Source of the DNA: Bacteroidetes bacterium 37-13
GTDB lineage: Bacteria > Bacteroidota > Bacteroidia > Chitinophagales > LD1
Direction of reading: 5' to 3'
Length of the DNA: 64,000 nt
NCBI GenBank assembly: GCA_001897535.1
Contig: MKTC01000007.1
Coordinates: 62,001-126,000 of the forward strand
Each line of letters opens with the position of its first letter. Position 1 is the first letter of the stretch. Below, one piece after another: positions 26,480 through 34,590 of the stretch. The position numbers were made by a program, and so were the translations under genes. A model generated the notes under the pieces. That model was not told where the DNA came from and did no database searches. It was given only the letters and a program-made list of their open reading frames with translations.

Positions 26480-27261
26480 GTGTTTAACGATTGAATTTTT
26501 AAGCGTCTGTTTGTAGCGGCAATATCGGTTTTACCTAATAATGCAGTGTGAATATTCACTTCATTTTCGTTGAGCTGAAATAGTTTACCTCCTGCTTCTT
26601 CCAAAATAATTTTGCCTGCATAAAAATCCCACGAAGATTGATTTACGGTTACTAAACCATCAATTCTGCCACAGGCAATTTGGCAAAGTTCTTGTGCACA
26701 AGAGCCGCCACCGCGAATGGAGCGCACTGCTTGTAAATTGGCTGTAGAGCTTGGTTTGTATTCTTCTGCACGTATGTAGCGATGCCCGAAATTGAAGATG
26801 GATTCCGAAAGTTTTTCTGTTTTAGAAACTGTAATTTCTTTTCTGTTTAAAAATGCTCCTAAGCCTAAAAAACCATGAAAAGTTTCGTTGTAAAAAGGAT
26901 TATCTACTACTCCCAAAATAATGGAATTGCCTTTTATTAGCGCTACGGAAACTGAAAACGAAGGAATGCCACGTGCGAAATAACTGCTGCCATCAAGCGG
27001 ATCTACCACCCAAATGTATTCGCTGTTTTCTTTGCTTTCTCCACTTTCTTCGCCTACAATTTTGTGTGATGGAAAAGTGTGTGCAATGGTTTCTTTAATA
27101 TAATTTTCTGAAGCAATGTCTGCTTGTGTAACAATACTGTGAAACGATTCTTTTTCTATCTGCTTGTGCTGTTTGCCAAAACTTTGCATTAAAATTTGTC
27201 CGGCTTTTTGAGCCATTTGAATGGTAAAGTTGGTAAGGTATTCAGCAGAAGTTTTGTTCAT
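26476..27261 (-). CDS. Inositol-monophosphatase-family phosphatase
   Basis: A 261-residue metal-dependent phosphatase of the IMPase superfamily. The metal ligands are visible as Glu71-Glu72 in GEESGE and Asp87/Asp90 in WVVDPLDGSSYF. The second signature is SSWDFYAGKIILEEAGG near the C-terminus. The usual DGT is DGS here. IMPases hydrolyse inositol phosphate, but relatives act on histidinol phosphate, fructose bisphosphate or 3'-phosphoadenosine phosphates. It lies between a sedoheptulose-phosphate isomerase-like gene and a glycosyltransferase gene, with one-base and four-base overlaps. That position suggests it dephosphorylates a heptose bisphosphate, the job of GmhB elsewhere. Confidence 0.85.
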   Translation of the reverse strand: MNKTSAEYLTNFTIQMAQKAGQILMQSFGKQHKQIEKESFHSIVTQADIASENYIKETIAHTFPSHKIVGEESGESKENSEYIWVVDPLDGSSYFARGIPSFSVSVALIKGNSIILGVVDNPFYNETFHGFLGLGAFLNRKEITVSKTEKLSESIFNFGHRYIRAEEYKPSSTANLQAVRSIRGGGSCAQELCQIACGRIDGLVTVNQSSWDFYAGKIILEEAGGKLFQLNENEVNIHTALLGKTDIAATNRRLKIQSLNT

Positions 27262-27875
27262 TAGATTGGTTGGTTTTTGTGAAATATATTTATTCCATCA
27301 GCACAACGCATTTTGGCATCTAAAAGCAAATGAATGAAATGGGCATGAAGTGTTTCAACTAAACCATAAGAAAAAGATGGTACATAGAAATTAAAATCGC
27401 CTAAAGTGCGCAATTTGTTTTCTGGTGCAAAGCCGGAAAAAGTAACCACATAACAACCTTTTTCTTTTGCTGTATTTGCTGCATTTACAATGTTTGGCGA
27501 ATTGCCTGAAGCGCTAATGGCAATAAGCAAATCACCACTTTCGGCAAATACTTCAATCGGTTTGGCAAACACTTCAGGGTACGAATAATCGTTTGCCACC
27601 GCTGTGAGCAAAGATGAGTCGTTGAATGCAATTGCTTTCACCTTTCCATTTTTCCAAAAATCTAAAGCCATGTGCGAAGTAATTCCCGCACTTCCACCAT
27701 TGCCGACAAACATTATTTTCTTATTGTTTTGAGCCAATTGCTTAAATAGGACTACAATTTCTTCAACAGCGTTGCCGAGTTGAATTTTAGTAGAAGTTTT
27801 ATCGCTCGCTTCAGTATTTTCAAGTGCTTGAATAAACTGTGTGTTATATTCTTGCACAAATTCTGTGATTTTCAT
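27261..27875 (-). CDS. GmhA-like SIS-domain sugar isomerase (sedoheptulose 7-phosphate isomerase type)
   Basis: A 204-residue single-SIS-domain protein. The sugar-phosphate binding region KIMFVGNGGSAGITSHMALDFW and the later LLIAISASGNSPNIVNAANTAKEKG match GmhA-type isomerases. GmhA converts sedoheptulose 7-phosphate to D-glycero-manno-heptose 7-phosphate. The frame runs open upstream, but the ATG at 27875 is chosen because the extra 49 residues would lie inside the preceding gene and show no similarity. It starts five bases after the kinase fusion gene and abuts the phosphatase gene. That neighbourhood strongly supports a heptose role over other SIS functions. Confidence 0.83.
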   Translation of the reverse strand: MKITEFVQEYNTQFIQALENTEASDKTSTKIQLGNAVEEIVVLFKQLAQNNKKIMFVGNGGSAGITSHMALDFWKNGKVKAIAFNDSSLLTAVANDYSYPEVFAKPIEVFAESGDLLIAISASGNSPNIVNAANTAKEKGCYVVTFSGFAPENKLRTLGDFNFYVPSFSYGLVETLHAHFIHLLLDAKMRCADGINIFHKNQPI

Positions 27876-27880
27876 TTCTG

Positions 27881-29395
27881 TTATTTTAAAAAGTGCGACA
27901 CAAATTTGAGTAAATCTTTTTTGTAAACCGGATGTTCGTTTCCTAAAATATTTACAGCCAAAGTTCCCATACAATTTCCAATAAATCCGGCAGCTTCGGC
28001 AGGTATTCCCGCAAAGGCACAAAGCGAAGTAATTGAAAGCACAGCATCGCCTGCACCAACTGAATCTTTCACCGATGTGGCAAAAGCCGGTGTGTAGTGA
28101 AAATGATTATCGAAATAAATTACTGAACCTGCTGCACCAAGCGTAATTTGAATTTCTTGGCAATGTATAATTTCTTTCAGCTTTTTAATAAGCGTTTCCA
28201 CACTTTCGTAGGCTTCACCAAATGGCAACCTAAGTTCTTTTTCATCAATAGAAATATAGTTGGCTCGCTTGTATTTAGTGATATAATTAAATCCAAAATT
28301 GTTTGAGTTTGTTTGTGCATTAATGGCTAAAAATTTGCCACTTTCTTCTAAGAACTTAATAATATTTGGGGTGATGAATCCATGTCCAAAATCGGCAATT
28401 AAAACAAAATCGTAAGCAGTAATTTCGCTCTTTAAATATTCAATTACTTCTTGCTCCAATTTTTTATCTATGAACTTGTCGTTCATAAAAGTTACTTCAA
28501 ATAGTTTTAGGTTTAAGTAAGTATCTAAATAGCGTCTTTTAGTTGGTGTAGGGCCATCGTTTCGCAAAAAATACTTGCGTTCTATTTCAGCCGAAAGTTT
28601 ACTATCAATAAAATCTTTTTGGGTGTTTTGTTCGCCCAAAAGCGTTACCAATTTTACATTTTTTGCATATTGCTGAATATGGTTTGCTATTGCCAAAGAA
28701 CCGCCTGCATACGAAACGCCATTTCTGTAAATAGTAGAAATAGTGGGCGATTTAGATGATTTTCCAAGTGGAGTACAAGTGTGGTATTCATCAATAATGG
28801 TATCGCCAATTACCAATACTTTTTGGTTGTTAAGCGAATTGATAAAGCCGGTTATTTTTTCAACATCGTACTTTGTTTTTAATGTTTCCAAATATTTCTG
28901 TACACTATCATCTAACTGCGAAAAATGGGAATTTATTAACTTTGAAGATGACATAGTTTCATCGTCAGTAATAAACATTTTTCCGCCATTATCAATTACG
29001 GCTTGCTCTTCTAAACCAATGTTGCTGGTAACATCATTGTCGCGATTTTTGTAATCGGGACCTTTTACATAAAAACTTGGTTTTAAAAGATTGATAGTTT
29101 CTATTGCTGTTGGCCATTTGTTTATGGCAACATAGGCTACACATTCAAGAGCAGCAATAGTTTCTGCGCGAATTTGTTCATTAAAAACCGGTCTGCCGGG
29201 TCCTTTATTTACAAATTTATCTTGTGTAACGGTTACAATTAAAACATCTCCAACTTTTGATGCAGATTGGAAATGCTTAATGTGTCCCGGATGCATTAAA
29301 TCGAAGCAGCCGTGGCAATGAGCAATCGTTTTGCCTTCCTTTTTTAATTGAGCTGATATTGATGCCAACTCTTCTAATGAAACTAATTTCCCCAA
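27881..29395 (-). CDS. Nucleotidyltransferase-PfkB kinase fusion (HldE activities in reversed order)
   Basis: The 504-residue protein has a cytidylyltransferase-type domain first: HGCFDLMHPGHIKHF with HPGH at 35-38, GRPVFNEQIRAETIAAL, and FYVKGPDYKN. From about residue 190 a PfkB-family kinase follows: VIGDTIIDEYHTC, SYAGGSLAIANHI and the catalytic DSVGAGDAVLS with Asp450. E. coli HldE has the same two activities, heptose 7-phosphate kinase and heptose 1-phosphate adenylyltransferase, with the kinase first. The reversed order argues for an independent fusion. It heads the four-gene operon, and a -7 box lies 25 bases upstream. The nucleotide used (ATP or CTP) cannot be read from the sequence. 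Confidence 0.85.
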   Translation of the reverse strand: MGKLVSLEELASISAQLKKEGKTIAHCHGCFDLMHPGHIKHFQSASKVGDVLIVTVTQDKFVNKGPGRPVFNEQIRAETIAALECVAYVAINKWPTAIETINLLKPSFYVKGPDYKNRDNDVTSNIGLEEQAVIDNGGKMFITDDETMSSSKLINSHFSQLDDSVQKYLETLKTKYDVEKITGFINSLNNQKVLVIGDTIIDEYHTCTPLGKSSKSPTISTIYRNGVSYAGGSLAIANHIQQYAKNVKLVTLLGEQNTQKDFIDSKLSAEIERKYFLRNDGPTPTKRRYLDTYLNLKLFEVTFMNDKFIDKKLEQEVIEYLKSEITAYDFVLIADFGHGFITPNIIKFLEESGKFLAINAQTNSNNFGFNYITKYKRANYISIDEKELRLPFGEAYESVETLIKKLKEIIHCQEIQITLGAAGSVIYFDNHFHYTPAFATSVKDSVGAGDAVLSITSLCAFAGIPAEAAGFIGNCMGTLAVNILGNEHPVYKKDLLKFVSHFLK

Positions 29396-29420
29396 GGTTA
29401 TTTATTTATGAATTGAAGTA

Positions 29421-29428
29421 CAAATTTA
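29421..29428 (-). promoter_or_regulatory. Candidate -7 box of the heptose-like operon
   Basis: The minus strand reads TAAATTTG, a full TAnnTTTG match, 26 bases upstream of the fusion gene. No clear -33 TTG is seen at normal spacing. Confidence 0.45.
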
Positions 29429-29532
29429 ATATAGTGCAATAATTTTGCTGCATAGATAGCTATTCTCACTCACTCCATACATTTTGTGTGTTGCAAAGGT
29501 GTGGTTATCGCGTAAAAAACTAATATTGCCGT

Positions 29533-30435
29533 ATGAACAGAATACAGCTTGTAAGGTTGTTTCAAACAATTTCAAACACAAATATTTTTGGTACGGCAAA
29601 GAGCATGCGCTATCTCTCATATCTTTTGCTTAAAAAGCCAACAGGGAAAATAGTAGCAGAAACTATAAACGGGTTTTCGGTTTGGGTAGATCCTGCTTTT
29701 GATAAATCGGGCTTGGAGCACGATATTTATTTTTTAGGCACTTACGAAAAAGGCACTGTGAGTGTGATGGAGAATTTTTTGCAACCAACAGATAATTTTA
29801 TTGATGTGGGCGCAAATATTGGCTTTGTTTCGCTTGCTGCTGCTAAGTTTTGCTCGCAAGGAAAAGTGTTTTCTTTTGAAGCCAACCCGGATACATTTAA
29901 AATTTTGGAAGAAAATATTCGGTTGAATAATTTTAAAAATATCCAGCCATATTCTATGGGTTTGGGTTCAGAAAAAAGTGTATTGAAAATATTTCCAAAC
30001 ACTTTAAAGAACAATCGCGGTGGTGCTTCAATGGTGCAAAGTGACTTGAATAAAGACGAAGTGGGAGTGGAGGTTGCTATTGATAAGCTCGACAATGTTT
30101 TAGATGGTAATACAACCATTTCTATGATGAAAATTGATGTAGAAGGTTTTGAAATGGAAGTGCTGAAAGGCGCAACAGCATTACTTTCGAGTAAAAATGC
30201 TCCGGCTTTAATTGTTGAATGTAGCGAAAGTAGAAATAACTTAAATTTTACTCCGGTTGAATTGTATAGATATTTGCTTGGTGTAAATAACTACAAAATT
30301 TTCAAGTTAGAATTGGGGAAAGAAAGGTTGTCGAAGTTGGTGGAAGTGAAAGGAGAATCGGACATTCCTTTTCACGATAATTTATTTTGCTTTTTGCCGC
30401 AACAAGTAAATCGTTTAAAGAAAATTCTAAAGTAG
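29533..30435 (+). CDS. FkbM-family methyltransferase
   Basis: A 300-residue SAM-dependent methyltransferase of the FkbM family. Motif I is FIDVGANIGFVSLAAAKF, followed by VFSFEANPDTFKILEENI and the family-typical MMKIDVEGFEMEVLKGA. FkbM enzymes O-methylate sugars or polyketides and are common in glycan clusters. It is the first gene of the plus-strand arm, divergent from the heptose-like operon across 137 bases, and overlaps the next gene by one base. Methylation of a surface glycan is the likely role, inferred from position. Confidence 0.85.
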   Translation: MNRIQLVRLFQTISNTNIFGTAKSMRYLSYLLLKKPTGKIVAETINGFSVWVDPAFDKSGLEHDIYFLGTYEKGTVSVMENFLQPTDNFIDVGANIGFVSLAAAKFCSQGKVFSFEANPDTFKILEENIRLNNFKNIQPYSMGLGSEKSVLKIFPNTLKNNRGGASMVQSDLNKDEVGVEVAIDKLDNVLDGNTTISMMKIDVEGFEMEVLKGATALLSSKNAPALIVECSESRNNLNFTPVELYRYLLGVNNYKIFKLELGKERLSKLVEVKGESDIPFHDNLFCFLPQQVNRLKKILK

Positions 30436-31658
30436 TGGAATTGCTTTTTATTAAGATTAAGAACGAACTTTTTAATCGAATTACTTCGGTAATAGATTTT
30501 TTATTTTTCTATTTAAAACTGCATAGTGTAAAGCCATATTCTTTTCCTGGTAACCAATTAGGAATTATTTATTTAGGCGAAAATTTGCCTCCGCGTATTG
30601 CAAGAATGTATAAGTGGTTGAAAAGAAAATATGCGATAAACGGAGTTCTTGTTTGTGCGCAAAACGGCTACAATAGCAAGTTTGTAGAAATGGAATTTGA
30701 TAGTGTTTACTTGTTTAGAAATAAGTGGCATTTATATGGCATACTGCAAAAAATAAATGGAGCAAATCTTATCCATGCTTTTGGTCCCAAGTCGTATTAT
30801 CCCGATATGGCACGGCAATTTATGCCGCTCACAAAATTTGTGTACGATATGCAAGATGTGTTGGGGATTTACTTTGGTTTAAACACTGATATTCGTTGGT
30901 TTCAAAAGGAATTTCCTCATGAAAAAAATTGCCTACAATTTGCCGATGGATTGGTATCGCATGGGTTAGAGCCAATTCCTGCTTACCGAGTTTATGGAAT
31001 AAAGGAAAAGCGCAACCGTTTGTTTTTTCCATTGTTTTGCGATGATGATAGATTTTGTGATAATGTACATAAGCTATCCGATGGTTTTCATGTGGTGTAT
31101 GCCGGTGAAATTCAAAATAGCAACAGAGATAAAAAGCAGTTTGGCAATATTCAGTTTGATGATTTAATTGATGAACTTTCGCACCAAAAAATTCATTTTC
31201 ATGTTTATCCTTCACCTTCTACTAATCCATTGCTCTACAATCAATATTTAGAAGTTGCCAATACCAATCCATATTTTCACTTAGAAAAATCTGTAGCACA
31301 AAGTGAACTTTCTAAAGAATTATCAAAATATCATTACGGCATTATTCCTTTTTTTAAAAGCACTTCGGGGCAATCAAACGATAAATACAAGTATTCTACA
31401 GCACTAAAATTATTCAACTTTATCGAAGCTGGAATACCAACAATTTGTTCTGAAGATATTGAATTTCAAGCATGGATTTTGAAGAGAAATTACGCAGGAT
31501 TTTCAATTTCTCAAGAAGATGTAAAAACTTTAGGCGCAAAATTAAACAGCATAGATTATACCGCAATTCAACGCAATTTAATTAGAAATAGACCTAGACT
31601 TTCTTTAGCAAACAATATACATTCACTCTATAAATTTTACAATAGAATATTACAATGA
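30435..31658 (+). CDS. GT-B-like glycosyltransferase
   Basis: The 407-residue protein has the layout of a GT-B glycosyltransferase: an N-terminal acceptor half (LGIIYLGENLPPRIARMYKWLKRKY) and a C-terminal donor half. The C-terminal half contains FHVVYAGEIQNSN, a YHYGIIPF stretch and KLFNFIEAGIPTICSED, which resembles the EAxxxGxP donor-site region. I place the start at the GTG at 30435, which overlaps the stop of the methyltransferase gene (TAGTG). The longer frame would run 48 bases into that gene. It overlaps the epimerase gene by four bases, so all three are co-translated. Confidence 0.72.
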   Translation: MELLFIKIKNELFNRITSVIDFLFFYLKLHSVKPYSFPGNQLGIIYLGENLPPRIARMYKWLKRKYAINGVLVCAQNGYNSKFVEMEFDSVYLFRNKWHLYGILQKINGANLIHAFGPKSYYPDMARQFMPLTKFVYDMQDVLGIYFGLNTDIRWFQKEFPHEKNCLQFADGLVSHGLEPIPAYRVYGIKEKRNRLFFPLFCDDDRFCDNVHKLSDGFHVVYAGEIQNSNRDKKQFGNIQFDDLIDELSHQKIHFHVYPSPSTNPLLYNQYLEVANTNPYFHLEKSVAQSELSKELSKYHYGIIPFFKSTSGQSNDKYKYSTALKLFNFIEAGIPTICSEDIEFQAWILKRNYAGFSISQEDVKTLGAKLNSIDYTAIQRNLIRNRPRLSLANNIHSLYKFYNRILQ

Positions 31659-32647
31659 AAAAAGCAATTGTAACAGGTGGTTGCGGTTTTATAGGCAGCC
31701 ACGCAGTAGAAAGACTTTTAAGCGAAGGTTATCAAGTAACAGTAATAGATAATCTTTCAACAGGAAGGTTAGAAAACTTGAGCCATTTAAAAGATAATGG
31801 CAATTTAAAAATTGTGGAAGCCGATATAAACGATATGGCAAACAATCTTCCATATTTTGAAAATGTAGATACAGTTTTTCACATAGCAGCATTGGCAGAT
31901 ATTGTACCTTCTATTGAGCATCCCGAAAGCTATTTCCGCTCAAATGTAGATGGTACTTTTGCTGTGCTGGAATGCGCTAGAAAAATGAATGTAAAGCGGC
32001 TGATTTATGCGGCATCTTCTTCGTGTTACGGCTTGCCAAGTGTGTTTCCTACACCAGAAGATACAGCAATAGATACGCAATATCCTTATGCACTCACAAA
32101 GTTTTTAGGCGAACGCTTATGCTTGCATTGGAGTAGAGTTTACAAAATGAATATTACTTCTATGCGTTTCTTTAATGTATATGGAACACGCTCCAGAACA
32201 TCAGGAACTTATGGCGCAGTGTTTGGTGTTTTCTTAGCACAAAAATTAAATAGTAAACCATTTACCATAGTTGGAGATGGTACTCAAACACGCGATTTTA
32301 CTTATGTTACAGATATTGTAGATGCTTGCTACACCGTTTCTTTGCGCGAAGATATTTCGGGAGAAGTTTTTAATGTAGGAAGTGGAAACACTTATTCTGT
32401 AAATCGTTTGGTTGAACTTTTGGAAGGAGAAAAAGTATATATTCCAAAGCGCCCAGGCGAACCTGATTGTACGTTTGCCGATATTACAAAAATTACAACC
32501 CAATTAGGCTGGAAGCCGAAAGTAACATTAGAAGATGGAGTGAAAAAAATATTAGCTAATATTGATTATTGGCGAAATGCTCCGGTTTGGGAACCAACTT
32601 CTATTGCTAAAGCTACCGAAGGTTGGTTTAAGTATTTAGGAAAGTAA
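31655..32647 (+). CDS. NAD-dependent sugar-nucleotide epimerase/dehydratase
   Basis: A 330-residue extended short-chain dehydrogenase. The NAD-binding loop is GGCGFIGSHA, the next strand carries VIDNLSTGRLENL, and the catalytic triad is visible as Ser in AASSSCYG plus Tyr145 and Lys149 in YPYALTKF. The DNLSTG stretch is typical of UDP-hexose or UDP-HexNAc 4-epimerases (GalE/WbpP-like) rather than HldD. It could supply an epimerised donor for the neighbouring glycosyltransferases. The overlapping ATGA start couples it to the preceding gene. It converges with the methyltransferase gene at 32669. Confidence 0.87.
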   Translation: MKKAIVTGGCGFIGSHAVERLLSEGYQVTVIDNLSTGRLENLSHLKDNGNLKIVEADINDMANNLPYFENVDTVFHIAALADIVPSIEHPESYFRSNVDGTFAVLECARKMNVKRLIYAASSSCYGLPSVFPTPEDTAIDTQYPYALTKFLGERLCLHWSRVYKMNITSMRFFNVYGTRSRTSGTYGAVFGVFLAQKLNSKPFTIVGDGTQTRDFTYVTDIVDACYTVSLREDISGEVFNVGSGNTYSVNRLVELLEGEKVYIPKRPGEPDCTFADITKITTQLGWKPKVTLEDGVKKILANIDYWRNAPVWEPTSIAKATEGWFKYLGK

Positions 32648-32668
32648 CTTGGTAGAGAAGTGCTTGTG

Positions 32669-33751
32669 CTACTTAATTTGAAGCTCCAGCAGCGTATGGC
32701 AATTCAGCCCAACTTCATCGCGTTGGCTTACTATTTTGAAACCTGCTTTATCAATCAATTTTTTAAAGATGTTGCTTTCGTACATTTGACTGTTGCCATT
32801 TGCCATTGTAGTGAAATAGAGCGAAACCATTTGAAGAATAAAGGAAGAGGTTTTAAATCGCTGCCTATCCCAAAAAGTTTCGTTAATAATTACTCTGGTT
32901 TCTTTATTGCTTGCCCTATGGCACTTTTGTAGTATTGAAATAATTTGCGCTTCATTAAAACAATCTAAAAACTGGCTCATCCATATTACCTCATAGCCTT
33001 TCGGAAGTTCAAAATCTTTGCTCAAAATGTTTCCGGGAAAATAATTTACCCTGACTGTAAATCCATTCTGTTCCACCTCTCTTTTTGCCATTTCTATTTG
33101 CCCTGGCAAATCAACTAATCCCATTTTAACATCGGTATTGTGGTTTAGGCATTGCAATGTCCAGCGGCCAGTGTTGCAGCCAATATCGAGTATGCTTTTG
33201 GGAGAATTTTTAAAAACATAATGCAATGCTTCGGTAAAAGTTTGGTCAGAATAATAATGATCGAATGCCAGCCAACTTTTAAGTGCTTGTTTTGGTAATT
33301 TAGGCAGGCCTTCATATACCGTATTCCATTCGCCAAAGTGCGAAAGCCCAACCGGTTTTTGTTCTTTAATTGAGGAATATAAACTTGGTGCTCCAACTGC
33401 ACATAAGTCGCGCATAAAAGCATCGTTTACTAAAGTGGTGTTATCGTTTAGCAACATGTGCCCTATTTTGGAAACCCGATAGCGATTTTCTTTTCTATAA
33501 ACCAACCCAATGCCCAAACCGGCTTCTAATAGCACTCGAAGTCCGTAATGCGATATTTCTACTTCATTTTCAATCTCTTCAATTGTAATGCCTTGTTCTC
33601 CTGCATCTTCAATTAAGTGTAGAATATTTTTATCTTTTAAAATTCGGTAAGTTTCCCAAATATAGGGAGCAAATACAATAAATTGGGAAAAGTCTTTTGC
33701 CTCTACGGCATGTATGCGGTCGTTATCAAAAGTGTAAGGAAATTCCCTCAT
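32669..33751 (-). CDS. Class I SAM-dependent methyltransferase with winged-helix N-domain
   Basis: A 360-residue protein with the two-part plan of small-molecule O-methyltransferases. The N-terminal half is a dimerising winged helix (ITIEEIENEVEISHYGLRVLLEAG). The C-terminal half is a Rossmann methyltransferase with motif I at SILDIGCNTGRWTLQ and the acidic turn VDLPGQIEMAKREVEQNG. Such enzymes methylate phenolic or polyketide hydroxyls. A role in aryl-polyene or flexirubin-type pigment synthesis is possible, given the DarA-like protein at 2.9 kb, but nothing local proves it. It stands alone on the minus strand. Confidence 0.75.
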   Translation of the reverse strand: MREFPYTFDNDRIHAVEAKDFSQFIVFAPYIWETYRILKDKNILHLIEDAGEQGITIEEIENEVEISHYGLRVLLEAGLGIGLVYRKENRYRVSKIGHMLLNDNTTLVNDAFMRDLCAVGAPSLYSSIKEQKPVGLSHFGEWNTVYEGLPKLPKQALKSWLAFDHYYSDQTFTEALHYVFKNSPKSILDIGCNTGRWTLQCLNHNTDVKMGLVDLPGQIEMAKREVEQNGFTVRVNYFPGNILSKDFELPKGYEVIWMSQFLDCFNEAQIISILQKCHRASNKETRVIINETFWDRQRFKTSSFILQMVSLYFTTMANGNSQMYESNIFKKLIDKAGFKIVSQRDEVGLNCHTLLELQIK

Positions 33752-33911
33752 CGGTAATCTTAATTGTGTGTTAAAAATATGGATAAAACGGGCGCAAGGT
33801 TAAGGCAATACAAGCTGATAGCAATATTCATTTTGCTCAAAACATACCAATAAGTAAGTTTTGGAAAATAGACCATTTGCACATAGAATATAAAAGATGT
33901 GCAAACCGAGT

Positions 33912-33942
33912 TTTGCCAAATTAAAAACAGTTGCTATTATTG
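33912..33942 (+). promoter_or_regulatory. Candidate promoter of the small T9SS protein gene
   Basis: TTTG (33912-33915), a 19-base spacer and TATTATTG (33935-33942) fit the consensus with one mismatch in the -7 box. The start codon is 22 bases downstream. Confidence 0.5.
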
Positions 33943-33963
33943 TAAAAACTACAAGTTAGTATA

Positions 33964-34440
33964 ATGAAAAGTGTGTTATTTCTTTCCCTTGCAATTGCAA
34001 CTATTGGTTTCGCAAATACAGCCACAGCTCAAAGTTTAAGTCCTGTTGTAGTTGCCTCTGCGGGCGCAACAGCTTCAGTAGGCAATACTCAAATTAGCTA
34101 CACAGTTGGAGAGTCGGTTATTCCTACGCTATACGCAGGCAATACTTATTTAACCCAAGGCTTTCAACAACCAAGTTGGATAGAAGTTGGAATTTCTGAA
34201 GTTGGCGTAGAAGGCATTAAGGTATTCCCAAATCCTACTGCGGAAGTGGTAACGATTGAAACAGGAAACCACAAATATAATGTAGCGCTATACGATATGT
34301 TAGGGCAAATAGTTATTGAATCATCAGAAATAAAAGGTTCCGCCCAATTAGATTTATCAACATTAGCACCTGCTACTTATGCGTTAGTGCTAAAAAATAA
34401 GTTTAAGAGCCACAGCATTTCGTTGGTAAAAACTAATTAA
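33964..34440 (+). CDS. Small secreted protein with T9SS type A sorting tail
   Basis: The 158-residue protein has a signal peptide ending in TATAQ. It then has a short beta-rich module with the pattern SVGNTQISYTVGESVIPT and YLTQGFQQP, and a type IX secretion sorting domain of about 75 residues (GIKVFPNPTAEVVTIE to SISLVKTN). After removal of signal and tail, only about 60 residues would be displayed or released. The TVGE/LTQGFQQP module recurs in Bacteroidota T9SS cargo but has no known function to my knowledge. The gene has its own promoter and a strong terminator. Confidence 0.85.
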   Translation: MKSVLFLSLAIATIGFANTATAQSLSPVVVASAGATASVGNTQISYTVGESVIPTLYAGNTYLTQGFQQPSWIEVGISEVGVEGIKVFPNPTAEVVTIETGNHKYNVALYDMLGQIVIESSEIKGSAQLDLSTLAPATYALVLKNKFKSHSISLVKTN

Positions 34441-34456
34441 GCTATTTTATTAGTTT

Positions 34457-34502
34457 AAAAACAGCCAAGCATACTTTGTGTGTTTGGCTGTTTTTGTTTT
34501 TT
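34457..34502 (+). terminator. Rho-independent terminator
   Basis: A 12-bp perfect stem (34457-34468 with 34484-34495) with a 15-base loop is followed by T-rich sequence. It ends the small T9SS gene. Confidence 0.88.
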
Positions 34503-34590
34503 AAATTTCCACAAAAAGAAAGGGTTTAAAGCTAAAGCACTAAGAAGGCATCTTAAAATCTTTAATATTGCTTGAAAATAAACAAACGAT

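Noticed and set aside
27876-28022. 49-residue N-terminal extension of the GmhA-like protein
   Set aside because: It lies within the end of the preceding fusion gene in another frame, is Cys- and Arg-rich and unlike SIS proteins; the ATG at 27875 begins the conserved region.
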